DNA of 64,000 nt from assembly GCA_014526335.1 (NCBI GenBank), contig JACTAT010000014.1, forward strand, positions 4,668,840 to 4,732,839, read 5' to 3'. Below, in pieces: positions 51,416-63,000 of this stretch (its first letter is position 1; each line of letters opens with the position of its first letter). The notes under the pieces were generated by a model, which was not told where the DNA came from, searched no databases, and worked only from the letters and a program-made list of their open reading frames with translations. Made by a program: the position numbers and the translations under genes. Origin of the DNA: Chrysaora quinquecirrha. Its lineage: Eukaryota > Cnidaria > Scyphozoa > Semaeostomeae > Pelagiidae.

Positions 51416-52689
51416 ATGAACTCGGCTTTGCCTTCTGGAAGCATATTCCAAGAACTTCAAAGCATTCATGACACTGGGTTTTTTTCTCCTTCCTTCTCTG
51501 TCGAGGAAGACTGGCAGCAGGTTAGTACGAATTGAAAGTCAAAACAAAACTCTGTTATTTTCAAAGTTTTTATAAAATCCCGAAAATTTCTAATTGATAA
51601 CCAAAGTTTGCTTAAATAGTGCCCAGACACAAAATTCCAACTAAGAAACTGCAAGTCCTTAGCCAAAATTTCGATTTTCATCCCCACAAATTCCCTACTT
51701 GGAAATAATACTATACCTTGTCCAACTGCAAATTTTATGTAATATTTATAACTATAATTTCAATAACAGTGCCTTTATCCAGAATATAATCCCAGTTTTA
51801 AATAAGCTTTCCCTTATTTTTTGTTAAGCAATTTTTATTGTTTTTTGCAACGATTTCATCACCTGAAATATGATTCTTGGTATATTACAAAATTTGCACT
51901 TTGTGTATTGCAAAATATTTGTCTAAAAATACTCTAATATTTTCTCTTGCAGACAAGAATCGAGATGAATCGTTATTTATGCAGTGAACCAATAACTGTC
52001 AACTGTAAAGATATTGATAGTGTTGTACCGTGGAATGAGTTTTTCGTAGCAGAGGAATTGGACAGTCCGATTTTGGGAATCACCAGTCAGCTGAGTCCGC
52101 AATCAAACAACCAAACAACCCAAATAACTATCGTACTTCCTGAAACACCAACAGAACCGAAATTTCCCGATGTACCTGAATTTCCAGTTTTAAAATCACC
52201 GACAAGGATAACAATTTTAAACCAGCAAACTCAGAACTTCAGTAATGAAAGTGTAACACACCATGATCTGTCTCAGCAGGGTTTGTTAACGCCCCCTAGT
52301 TCTCCTGAGTCAGTATCAAGTGGAGGAAGTGGAGTTGGAAATAGAACTTTGAAATCTCATTCACGACGATCTTCAAGAAGTAGTTTGGAATATCGAAAAA
52401 TAATAATAATAATGTAGACCCTAAAAAACGTGTTCATAAATGTTATTTCACTGGATGTAGAAAAGTTTATACGAAAAGTTCTCATTTGAAAGCTCATCAA
52501 CGGACCCATACTGGCGAGAAACCGTATAAATGTAGCTGGGAAGGCTGCTCTTGGAGATTTGCAAGGTCAGATGAATTGACTAGACATTATAGAAAGCATA
52601 CAGGTGCAAAACCATTCAAATGTCTTCAATGTGATAGATGTTTTTCACGATCTGATCATTTAGCACTACACATGAAACGACACCAATAG
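51416..52689 (+). CDS. Kruppel-like factor of the KLF6/7 type, two exons, frame broken
   Basis: Zinc-finger transcription factor binding GC/CACCC boxes. Exon 1 (51416-51520) encodes 35 residues, with [16 protein letters not shown] and EEDWQQ, the signature N-terminal activation segment of KLF6/7. The intron (51521-51952) is GTTAGT...TTGCAG. Exon 2 continues [13 protein letters not shown], then the conserved [10 protein letters not shown] motif. At 52438-52683 lie three C2H2 fingers: [38 protein letters not shown] and [17 protein letters not shown], with TGEKP and TGAKP linkers. The N-terminal frame meets TAG at 52415-52417, whereas the fingers are in the -1 frame. The switch lies at CGAAAAATAATAATAATAAT (52394-52413): one extra A in the A5 run would join the halves into about 280 residues, the family's normal length. 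This is a sequencing or assembly error, a true mutation, or slippage. Confidence 0.92.
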
Positions 52690-53650
52690 TATATTTGTAT
52701 TTATATTAAATCTAAGAATTATATGCACAATTGCACATGAAAACGTAGACAAACTGGCATGGAATTGTGCTGAAGATGCCGATTTGGAAGGGTTTCAGGA
52801 AAAGTGAAATTGCATGAAAAATTGTCTGTCATGAAAGAAGTTGAAATCAACAAGGCTTCGTGTTTGGCTTCAGAAAGTGACATAAACATGAATTGTAGAG
52901 GCTTCTAGAAATGCATCCTTGATCTCAACATATCAATATCACCACTAATTAAGACAATGAATCACGAAACGTTGCCATTATAACTGCAAGTGATGACTAA
53001 GATATAATGAATTATTCAACTAATACTCGTGGCAAACCTCATTGTATGGTGGGACAGATGTTTTGGCCTGTGTGATGGAATGGACAGCCTTTTCTGCTTA
53101 GAAAAATCTTCGTTCTCTATCATCATGGTTTCATTAAAATTCTAGCAGTGCTTGGACCTGAAAAGTTTAAGATGTACCCTTTTATGAAACTTGGACTTTC
53201 TAGAAAAAAATCTACAACAATCGATAACAAATATCGACAACAAATAACATAATTAAAACAGACACATAAAATTAGTAAACTAAAGACGGAAATTTCCAAT
53301 AACTTTAGGATTTTAGGAGTTAGTTGGGGGGTAGGCCTTTATTGCAAATTTATTACTCTCTGATCTTGTCTTCATTCAGAACTTTGAGAATAAAGATCTT
53401 TGACGGTTGAAATTAACTAGCAAAATATAGAAATTATTTTTTAATTTAATTAATACAGATATCTAGTTTTTTAGTAGTTTACTAGGTTGAAACATATTCA
53501 GACACAACATGTCATATATCGAAATGTAATAAACGTGTAATGTATATGTATTTACTGTTCATATAAATGAATTGTACAGGGAAACCCTGTTCTTAGATAG
53601 AAAACAGGGTGACCAAAAATAAAATGAATGATGATGAAATTCGACTCGTA
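52690..53650 (+). other. Probable 3'UTR of the KLF gene
   Basis: AT-rich sequence after the stop codon with AATAAA signals at 53528-53533 and 53618-53623. A 7-bp hairpin (CCCTGTT...AACAGGG, 53585-53609) lies between them. Confidence 0.45.
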
Positions 53651-54419
53651 AAGGCTTTAGTATTACTTTTATCTTGCTTTTTTCATTTCGAAATAACTTT
53701 CATATTTATTTAATCAAACGCCAAGTCTTACTCTGTAATAGAGCGTTACTAAAAAGTGGATTTCCGCTATTTGCGGAGGGATAGAGCATGCACAAACAGC
53801 GATGGTCGTTCTCATCATAAATAGGTCCCTTTGTGAAACTTGAAATAGAAGGACCTTGAGAATTAGCATTTAAAAAGCAAATAAAGTTAATTTCTCCGTG
53901 GAGAAAGGTGATTTATCACTGTGGGCTATGGATCCCTCCTTTGCTCTATGGCTTTTTCAACGTTTCTAGACTCCTGGGAAAATTTCTACAACAATTTACT
54001 TAGCATGAATGGAGAGTAACAATGCGAGTACTCAGTTTTAGAATTTTTATTATGCATGTTTTGATCGAAATTCTGACAACAATTTTTTTATTGGGTAACA
54101 AGACTTTGTTTGTTAAAAAGCCTTGTGTTTTGGTCATGTACGAGCGATGTCTCTCAATGATTAGGGATTTGCTTTGTCATAAAGTGAATTGTTCACATTC
54201 TATGGCGGTTTTACCAACATAAACAAATATACAAAGGCGATTCCCTTGGATTATGTTGAGCCATGCTATCCTTTTTGCTGTACAGTTGGTTAACTGTGTT
54301 GCCTCATTCAGATATTGTACAGAGCAACAGGGAAGCTACTCTGTGCTTACGCTTCTAATACCCAGGCACCTCTGGGACTCCTCTAATATGATGACAAACA
54401 TTTAAGTTAAGCCTCTTTC

Positions 54420-55145
54420 CCAGGGACGGATTTAACAGACAATGACTGGGGGGGTGCCAGGCTGAAAAAGTCAAAAAATTTTTTGAGGGACACGCCCTTT
54501 ACTTTGGCGGAAAAGGCGGGCAACGCCCTTTTATATATTTTTTTCTAGTTAAAAATCGGTTACAAAATCATAGTTTTTTGGAAAGGAATGTAGACATTCG
54601 CCACCCTCCCAATCAAGAAATATCAATTACACTCAGAAAATGATGGAAACACCCATTGCCCATGTTTACATTTATTTTCGCAAATATAATTTCGCTAATG
54701 TTCGCTTTATGTAACAGCAATTTCAAATATTGATGTCAAACTTTAATTCTTCTTGCTTTCAGTTTCGACCATTTATCAGCAAGCTTATTAACGTCTATGT
54801 TGTCAACTACATCACTTTCACAAGCAATCATCATGAGGTTATTCAGTTGATGATCAGTCATTTTTGACCGCAAATAGGTCTTCAGCAACTTGAGCCTTGA
54901 AAAAGAGCGCTCATTACTAGCTACGGACACTGGCGCAGTCAGGGCAATTTGATAAGCTTTTGCAAGATGTGATACAGATGCCTTTTGCCAACAAATGGCA
55001 GAATAGAAAATAGAAAAATTCAATGCTTCGAGTCAACTAACTACAAATGATTTCAAAAATATTTTTACCGAATAAGACTAAAGTTTACCGAATAACACTA
55101 GAACATTGGGGGGGTGTCACACCCCACACCCCCGGTATGTCCGGT
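54420..55145 (-). mobile_element. hAT transposon relic
   Basis: Contains the C-terminal part of a hAT transposase on the minus strand. The left border has CCCAGGGACGGATTTAACAG, a typical hAT-like end, near a GGGGGGGTGCC run; the right border has a GGGGGGTGTCACACCCC block and CCGGTATGTCCGG. The 5' part of the transposase gene is missing, so it is a truncated, immobile copy. Confidence 0.6.
54736..55023 (-). pseudogene. hAT family transposase, C-terminal dimerisation domain fragment
   Basis: 95 codons. The diagnostic part reads AYQIALTAPVSVASNERSFS, RLKLLKTYLRSKMTDHQLNN and LMMIACESDVVDNID, ending KLKARRIKV. This is the hAT C-terminal dimerisation region of the ZMYM1-like transposase branch (pattern A-ERSFS-LK--K-YLRS-M). 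A full transposase would be 600 residues or more; the DDE core and BED/TTF zinc finger are absent. It ends at a normal stop, so only the 3' end survives. Confidence 0.8.
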
Positions 55146-55360
55146 TTCCTTGTCATGTAATCTACAAATACCTTTATTAGCAGTATAGCACACCACAGAT
55201 TTGTATTATGGAGAGTTAGGCCTACAAGTAAAGAAAAAAAGAAACTCTACTGTACAGTGTTGTACGGATGCCTTTCTTCTTCCCCTCTGTTGAGAAAGCT
55301 ACATAAGTATCATATTTCCTACATAGAGTTTAGTTCTTGATATTTTTGAGCTCCAGATTC

Positions 55361-55583
55361 TCATTCCGCAGGTCCACCATTCCGACCATTCTGGGAAATG
55401 TCCAAGTCCTTTCGTGGACCTTCAGAATTGGAATCTGACATCGAATTCAAATTTTGAACAAAAAATGTCTGGAGACCAGAAAAATGCGAGACCGAGAATG
55501 GAAATGCGTAGGAACTTGGAAAAGAGGGTACATCCAAGTCTATAACCAGACTATCCAGAGGTGCATGGTCGTAAGGTCCTTGG
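55361..55583 (-). CDS. Possible terminal coding exon, unknown gene (strand uncertain)
   Basis: On the minus strand an acceptor TTTTTTTCTATTAG is followed by an open frame, QGPYDHAPLDSLVIDLDVPS ... SMSDSNSEGPRKDLDISQNG, to a TGA at 55361-55363; an AATAAA (inverse of 55173-55178) lies about 190 bp downstream. The + strand is also open over much of the same DNA (VHHSDHSGKCPSPFVDLQNW...) after a CATTCCGCAG acceptor. No family is recognised on either strand, and upstream exons were not found. It could equally be non-coding. Confidence 0.3.
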
Positions 55584-56880
55584 CTAATAGAAAAAAATCT
55601 TGAAATTTGCAATATATGTTAATTAATGGTACAGTTGTACCCTTGATGTTCTTTCTTTAGCTTTTCAAAAATGTACCTTGAAAGGCTACTGAAACCTTCT
55701 TTTGAAATTTCAGAAGAATTTTCGGAAAGCATTTCTACAGGATTCGGAAGAATTCTCTGCACACCTCTTGTTTGATGCTAAAACGAGCTCAGAATGCAGT
55801 TTGTCTGTTTTATTCATGGCTTTCAAATAGAGTTGATTGTATAAAGCGATTCTTTTAGTGGATAAACATATGAATTAAACCAGCTTTTCTTGCTTGGTTG
55901 AAGTCTTGTCTTTTGTAATTTTATTCATAAATAATGCATACTGGTCATTGACTTTGTCTGTTTTGTTTATGTTTCAGGTTTTATCCCTTAGCAGGTGACA
56001 TGTGACCATCTGAATTGTATTTTCAGCCTTAACGAATGATACGAAAGGCCTTGTTTGCTAAAGTACAGTTTGTTTTCAGATAACTTTCACTTGAGCTTGT
56101 TTTCCAATCATCTCTAACTGATGGCGATGTAATTGTTTGTTTTTTCTTACTTCTTAGCGATCCTCTTCGCTAATTTTTCATGAGAAACCGCCTACTGTAT
56201 GGGTAAAGTGGCCCTCCCCCTTAGTGATAATTAAGAAACTCTCATACATACACAGAGGGTAAGGTAAGGCGCGAAGCATTTAACTGAATTTTAAGATATT
56301 TTAGGTCGATTTCTTGGGTTTTGGGACTTTATGAGTTGCATCTGGTAGTTCAGGGGTTTTATTTTTTGGTTCTTTGTTGCATTTTGAGGTTTTAAAGTTC
56401 TTAGAGATTAAAGAGTTCAAAATTGCGATTAACTTTGGGTGTACACTACTGTATAAAAGAGTTTTAGCTTATGTACGTCACTGTTTTGCATTACTTTACT
56501 GCATTCTATTTTGTACCAGTGTGTGGGTGTTTTTTGCTTGCTGCACTATCAAAGCATTTCTATAATTATTCTCACCCTTTTGACAATCGATTGACGTTAT
56601 GCCTCTGTTGATTAAACATTTTTGTCTTATTCTTTGTCCCTTCTTTTTTGTACTTTTTCAAAACCTTTTCATTTTCGATGCCGTGTCAAAATTAATAGAA
56701 AAACTTTCTTGGGATGTTTTCCATATCTCTAATTGATATTGTTATTTCTATTATAAACAAAAACATGTTGCCTACTAAACTTATTATAATTACAATGCAA
56801 TGCTAAATCGATTACAGTAGAAGTATTATTCAGAATCTTGTCTGATAATGAAATATACCATAAATGTACTGTACGAAAGG
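55584..56880. other. Intergenic region between the possible exon and EFHB
   Basis: No supported gene or repeat. T-rich low-complexity patches and short open frames only. Confidence 0.4.
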
Positions 56881-56893
56881 TGATTTCTATCAA

Positions 56894-57010
56894 CCAATCA
56901 GATCAATTGATCAATTTTCCTTCCTAGCCGAATCGAGGTTTGTTCGAAAAAGAGACTCCACTTCATAGCAACAACTCAATATTTCGTCGCTAAGGCACCT
57001 GTTGCTAAAC
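56894..57010. promoter_or_regulatory. EFHB promoter with X-box-like RFX site
   Basis: GTCGCTAAGGCACC at 56986-56999 matches the RFX X-box GTTGCCATGGCAAC at 10 of 14 positions and lies about 100 bp before the EFHB start. Half-sites TAGCAAC (56966-56972) and GTTGCTA (57001-57007) flank it. A CCAAT box is at 56894-56898. RFX control is known for many ciliary genes; here it is inferred from sequence. Confidence 0.45.
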
Positions 57011-57099
57011 TTGTGATAAGATTTCTCTCCGAGGTAATTTTCGATTTGAAGAGTTTTCTCCAGTTAGTTTTTAGCTAGAGCATAAATTAAAGAACCAAG

Positions 57100-60000
57100 A
57101 TGCTAAGTAATCAAGGAAAGTTCACAGATAGGAATCCAGATGTCGTGCCGGTAAGAGTTACTTTTATTTTCCATATTTATTTGGAAGGCGTCGGCTGAAA
57201 ACTTTGGTTGTTGTGTTAGGTCGGGCCTAATAGGCCTAAAAATACCCCAATGAAGCTATCTGGTCGAGTTTTAGGCCCAGAATTAAGAAAGGTCTAACAA
57301 ACATATAACATTTTTTAGAGTTTTATGTTTTTTTATTATGTAGCCTTGAGCTTCTTAGCTTATTTGTTATTTTTATGGTCTAGTCTATAAAACTTGCAGT
57401 TAAAATCAAAACAAAAAGCCATTTTATAAACTTTTTCTCAAATTTCTCTTCAATCACTTTTACGACTGGGTTTTACCGTCAAATAATTATATTATTTCTT
57501 TGCAGGCTGGTAAATGCTTCACATTGGGTGATAAGGCAAAAGACTGCTTAAACATCCCAATAAAGGTAATTTATGATAATAAATTTTTTGTGCTGCAGTA
57601 CGTATAGCGCTGCAGAGCCACACTGCAGAGTACGACATTTGCACATCTTGAGTTTCTCAGTAGAACAATAGGATAGAACAATAGAGAGGAACTTTTGCAC
57701 ACCAAACATCTCATTGAAAACTGCCATACTCTGCAAACAGGCTGCAGGGTGTGCACCACTTGCTACCATAGAAGGTATGGCTGGGTTAAGGTGAAGGTGA
57801 AGGTGAAGGTGAAATGGTGTTTTAGCCCCAGTCGCTAGGATCTCAGTCGAAGGTTAACTAATCAAGACCTCAACCCTGGCTGTGATGCTACCGTGGCTGG
57901 GCTCTAACCCTGACCTCAGTGAGCTCCTGACACCACAGCTAGCTACCTGGACTAGAACACAATGCCTCTGCACCTCATTTTTGCAAAAGGTGGTAAGAGC
58001 AATAATGTAGGTACACTCAAGTACTTTGTTAAAGAGGTGTGCAATCTGCAGACTGGTTGCAAGTGTTGGCATACTCCTGAAAAATTTAGCCTATGTTTGA
58101 TTGTCAAGTAATGTTTTGGGATGTGGCCAAACAGTGGAACATTAAAGCAAATCTCAAATGTTTGCATGGGTTTTAGGCATGTCTTTGGCATGCATTTAGA
58201 ATTGTTCTCTAGAGTCACTGAGGTTGCTTTTTCATGTTATAGAACAATAGAGGCTAATTCAATCTCTTTTCTGCTTCTAGAACTTCACAGCTGATCCTGT
58301 GCATAAATTCAGATTCACAACACAGCCTGCTGCAGGTCAGAGAAGAATTTTCTATGGTCGGTATAGTGATCCAGATATTGCAAGCCTATTAAGTCATGGT
58401 GTCAACACAAAACCGTCCTTTATGGTAAGTAATTGTAGGTTGCTTGTATTGTTGCCTGTTTAGTTGTATGTTGCCGTTATTAGTATTGTGGTCATTGTCC
58501 CTTGAAAACAATTTGAGTGTGGGTATATGCATTATTAACTATAAAACATACAAGTAAACATACATTGTACACCTATTTGAAGCATGGAAGGCTCCTAGGC
58601 AAGTGTTATATCATTACTGTGGCCAAGTAAAATAAGTTGCTTGAGTGTGGCTGGAGATGGCCCAAAGGCTTCTCTTTTGATAGCTGCTGTGTGTGTGAAG
58701 GTAGCCATGTGTGCCACTCCTATCCCTGATAAGAATGAGATACTACAAGAGATCTACTCTTTAACAGTGTCATATTTGTCACTGCCATGCATACTATGCA
58801 TGTAATTCATTGCTACCAAGCACCCAAACGTATTCAAACAGCAATAATCAATTGAAACTGTTCTTTCAGGCTAGAGACCTTGCTAATCCAAGACCAAAGA
58901 GTTTTTTTGTCCAAAGGCTGTGCGATAAGAAAGAAGATATATATCTAAGCAAGCAAAAAGCTCCTCTCGGTAAGTGGATCGACATATCCCTGTTATCATA
59001 TAGGTATTTCATTGGGCAGTGATGATTCTTAAGCAAGTTTCCAAACTTAATTGACAGCTTTGTTGATTACTTTATGATTGATAGGCATTTTTGCTGAATA
59101 CTAGCAAGGCAGTATGTTGTATCAAGATATCAAATGGCTCAATCTCAACTGTCTCTTTTAGATTGCCCTTTTGGCACTCTGCACATGCATACTTTCTTTC
59201 GGGTTGCCAGTCCCAAACTTGGGGGCTCAGATAATAGATTTTTTCATTTATGACAGTTTTGCCTCTTTATGAAATGTAACTTAACCCTCTACGAAATGCC
59301 TACATCATATGTTTGACGTTACTAATAATAATACCCGTTTTGTATGCTTTTGGGTTTAATTCCTACAAAAGTACAACTCCCCATCACAGGATTAGGATAG
59401 AAAATATGGGACTGAATTCCAAGATTTAATGCTTAGTAAAATTCTTCTTTAATGCTTTCTTGTGCATTTTGCAGACTACTTTTAGATGAATCTTCAGGGT
59501 GTAAGCAACAAGTCATCCTGCTTTGATGGTGCAATACTTCGAACTCAATGTCTATATAGACGTTCTTTAGTCTTATTTTGTCTATTTTTTCTTGACGTAA
59601 TTTTTATTAAATGATTTTTCCAGGCAAGTCCCATGATCAAAGAGTTGGCTTACCGAATGGAATAGGGCCGTATGACGTCCGTTATGGACTGAAAGTTGTC
59701 AAAGACTGCACTGCAGGGGAATTGGTCAGCCCTCCAAAGTCATACAAGCAAGTTGATGATGATGCAAAAATAGGACAAGAGTTGTACAAGAAAAGCCACA
59801 GTGCGTATGAAGCAGGTACGATAATTTGGTTTGTAGTTGGTAACTTGTGTTTTCGGTGTGACTTGTGTTACCTACTTGGTAGGTGTATTGTATCAGCTGC
59901 TAATACTCAGTAAGAAATCTGGCTACGCAAGTGGTGACTTGTGTTTTCGGTGTTTCGTGTGTTACATATATGGTAGGTGTATTGTAACCGCTAATACTTG

Positions 60001-63000
60001 TAACACATTGAGCTACGTAACTGGTGGCTTGTGTTTTTGGTGTTACTTGTGTTACTCGCGTGGTAGTTGCATTGTAGCCGCTAATGCTTTGGCTATGCAA
60101 GTAGTAACTTGTTTACGCAGTGTGACTTGTGTTACTTGGTTGGTAGGCGAACTGTAGCTGCTAATACTTAGTAAGACATTTGGCTACGTAAGCGGTAACT
60201 TGTGGTATCGGTGTGGCATATGTTACTCGTTTGGTATGTCTATTGTAGATAGCTGCTAATACTTTGCCAAGTTATTGGTAACCTGTGTTTTATGTGTGAC
60301 TTGTGTTCGTTGCTTGGGGGGTATTATAGCAGCTTATTATTTTTAAGGCCCTTTCCCACGTACTTGGTAGCATCTGTATTAGGTGTTAATTATGTTAATT
60401 GCGTTACTTGTGTGGGTACGTTGTTCTAGCTCTGAAACAGACGCAGTTTTTTGTTTCGAGTTTTATTGGTTCTCCAACCTTATCCTCATATAATTGACTT
60501 TCATTTCATATCAACATTGTCGAAAGGAGGTCTATTTTATTTATCTTACGAATGCAAATGCTATACTTTAATCTTGAGTTAACCCTGTAGCAAATGACCA
60601 AACGTTCATAGTTTTCATACTTGATTTGGAGTTTTGTTTTATTTTTTTCAAAGGTGAAACATATGATAGAAAGTATAACTGGTCAAAAGTACCGAAAACG
60701 AGCATGTTTGGAGTTGAAACACCACATGACAACCGAGGCACAAATGTTCAAAAAACGCTAAAATGGTTACACGAAACAGAGAGGTAAGGGGCTTTTTGTT
60801 TGTCTTACTTATTTATTTATTTGTTTTATATCTTGTTTACTTGCCTAGGATAAGAGACTACGAACTTGAAATAAAATATCATTCACTCTGAATATCGTGT
60901 CCAGACTTGGTTATTCAATTTTTGTTGCTATCTTATATAAAAGTCATAAAGTTGTAGTTGTAAATAAGCTTAAACATTCTATCCACATGAATAAGAGCCC
61001 AGTTTGAGAGTCAGCCTGCATAAGGTTCTGATTTTGAAATGCATTAAAGAGGGGCCCTTTCTGGGTTTAAGCGAGGTGGGCTAATTTGAGGGGTAGAGGA
61101 CGTGCTGTTATAATATATTTCTTTCCGAAAGATGATGCTCAATCAAGGGAAGGGCTCATTCTCAAAAAAGATATGCTTTATTTGAAAGAAAAAACAGCCT
61201 GAAGGATTTTTATTCGTGGGGATTCATTGTACCTCACAGTTTTAAGGCTCATTATATATAGACATCTTTTTTAACATTTGTGTTTTCTCGTAGATCAAAA
61301 TCAGCCCCTGTTGTATCAAAAAGAGTAGACGATTTTCGTGAAAGAACACAGCCTCAAGTTGGCAAGGTTCACGACGCTATAAAAGATACAATGTATGCTA
61401 GAATCAAACCGGATCATACATTCGGTGTACTGTTCCGACCGGATGAATATGGAGCCGGTGATCTGATTCATAACAGAATGCCCGGACATTATCTTAGAGG
61501 AAAGGAGAGAGAACGAGGAGTCTTAGCTGCCATTAGACAACATTTGAAGAAGGCGAATTATCACAATTTCCATGATTTGAATGCTGCTTTCAAGTTTTAT
61601 GATAAGGTTAGTAGATTCACTTTTTGTATGTTTATGTTTATCTTGCTTATGTTTATGATTCTGTTTGTGTTTATGCTTATGATGCTTATGCAAACTTTGT
61701 TATGTTAATAGCATTGTTTTCTTACGTTTGTTTTGTAAACTTACTGTGTTTTTAAACGTATGTTTTATGTTTTTCTGTTTATGTTATGTGTATTTTTATG
61801 TTTATGTTAAGTTTATACTGCATTTTTGTGTTGTTATCATTTTTTGTATAATTCATGTTTATGCTATATTTATCTTCTGTGTGTTTGTATGTTTATTTAT
61901 GTTATTATTTTTGGGCTAGATGTTCTTTGGTAACTGAAGCTGTTTGTTGATTCTTGTTAACGTTTCTTGTGCCCTGCTCAAATGAGCCAACATCGTTTGT
62001 CAAACATTTGAAATTTCTTATCAATGAATGCGTATACTCTTTTGTTTGGCTAACATTTATTAAACATTTGAGATTTGCTTTACAAGCATTTTTGACCGTT
62101 TGTGCACGTCGCAAACATTGCTCGTCAAACATTTTTTGCCTTACACAAGCATCAAATGAATTTGCTGAGCCGCTCTGCTTGCCAAGCAATGTTTTGTGAC
62201 ATGGTTAAACAGTCATACATTGCTTGTGAATGAAATCTGAAATAATTGACCAAAATTTGGCCATTTGTTCAGGGCCTTACTTACAGTATTTCAAGTTTCT
62301 TTTTTAATTCACAGGATGGATCTGGATTAGTCGACATCGTTGAGCTAAGAGAAATCTGTCTTCAATTTAACCTTCCAATAGAAAAAGAATTACTGGAAGC
62401 TTTATTTGAATACTGCGATGTCAACAATGATGGCCAGATCGACTATAATGAATTCTCGAATTTTCTCAACTGGAAAGATAAAATGCCGGTCGGAATCAGT
62501 AGTGTCTTGAAGAGGAAAGAGGGAGAAGAAGGAAATGGGGTGGAAAAGAAGCAAGAAGATGATGATGATCATGATGTGCATCAGTTACGTAAGCAAGTTG
62601 ATGATGCTGTGGTTGAGTATACACCTTCTTCGAAAATGATCAATGCGGTTGTTGGTGGTGTTGATACTCAAGGTAAATAAATGTAATTATCACTACAAAA
62701 CCACAACTAAGAACAAGCATAGAAACTCGAAGCCATTTGACCTAAGGCAAAACCTTGTTCATTATAACTCGGAGATTACTTCCTGCATGTTCACTTTGTC
62801 ATGTGTTCACGCTAGCAAATCTATACGCACTACTGTGGTGGATATGCACTGCTGTGGTGTAGTATGCGTACTGGTGTAGATAAGCAGAGTATGCAAAAAT
62901 GCCACCACATCAAGCATAAAAATACACCACCTCAAGTATCACAATAGTAGTGCGTTTAAAATTGTTAGCATGCGGCCTTTGATATTCAAAAGCCACTAAG

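Noticed and set aside
52394..52413. Programmed -1 ribosomal frameshift in the KLF gene
   Set aside because: The in-frame codons CGA AAA ATA do not make a standard slippery heptamer and no strong downstream stem was seen. An indel or transcript slippage explains it better.
59837..60157. 106-codon frame in EFHB intron 5
   Set aside because: It arises from the 90-bp minisatellite and is interrupted by the flanking exon structure of EFHB.
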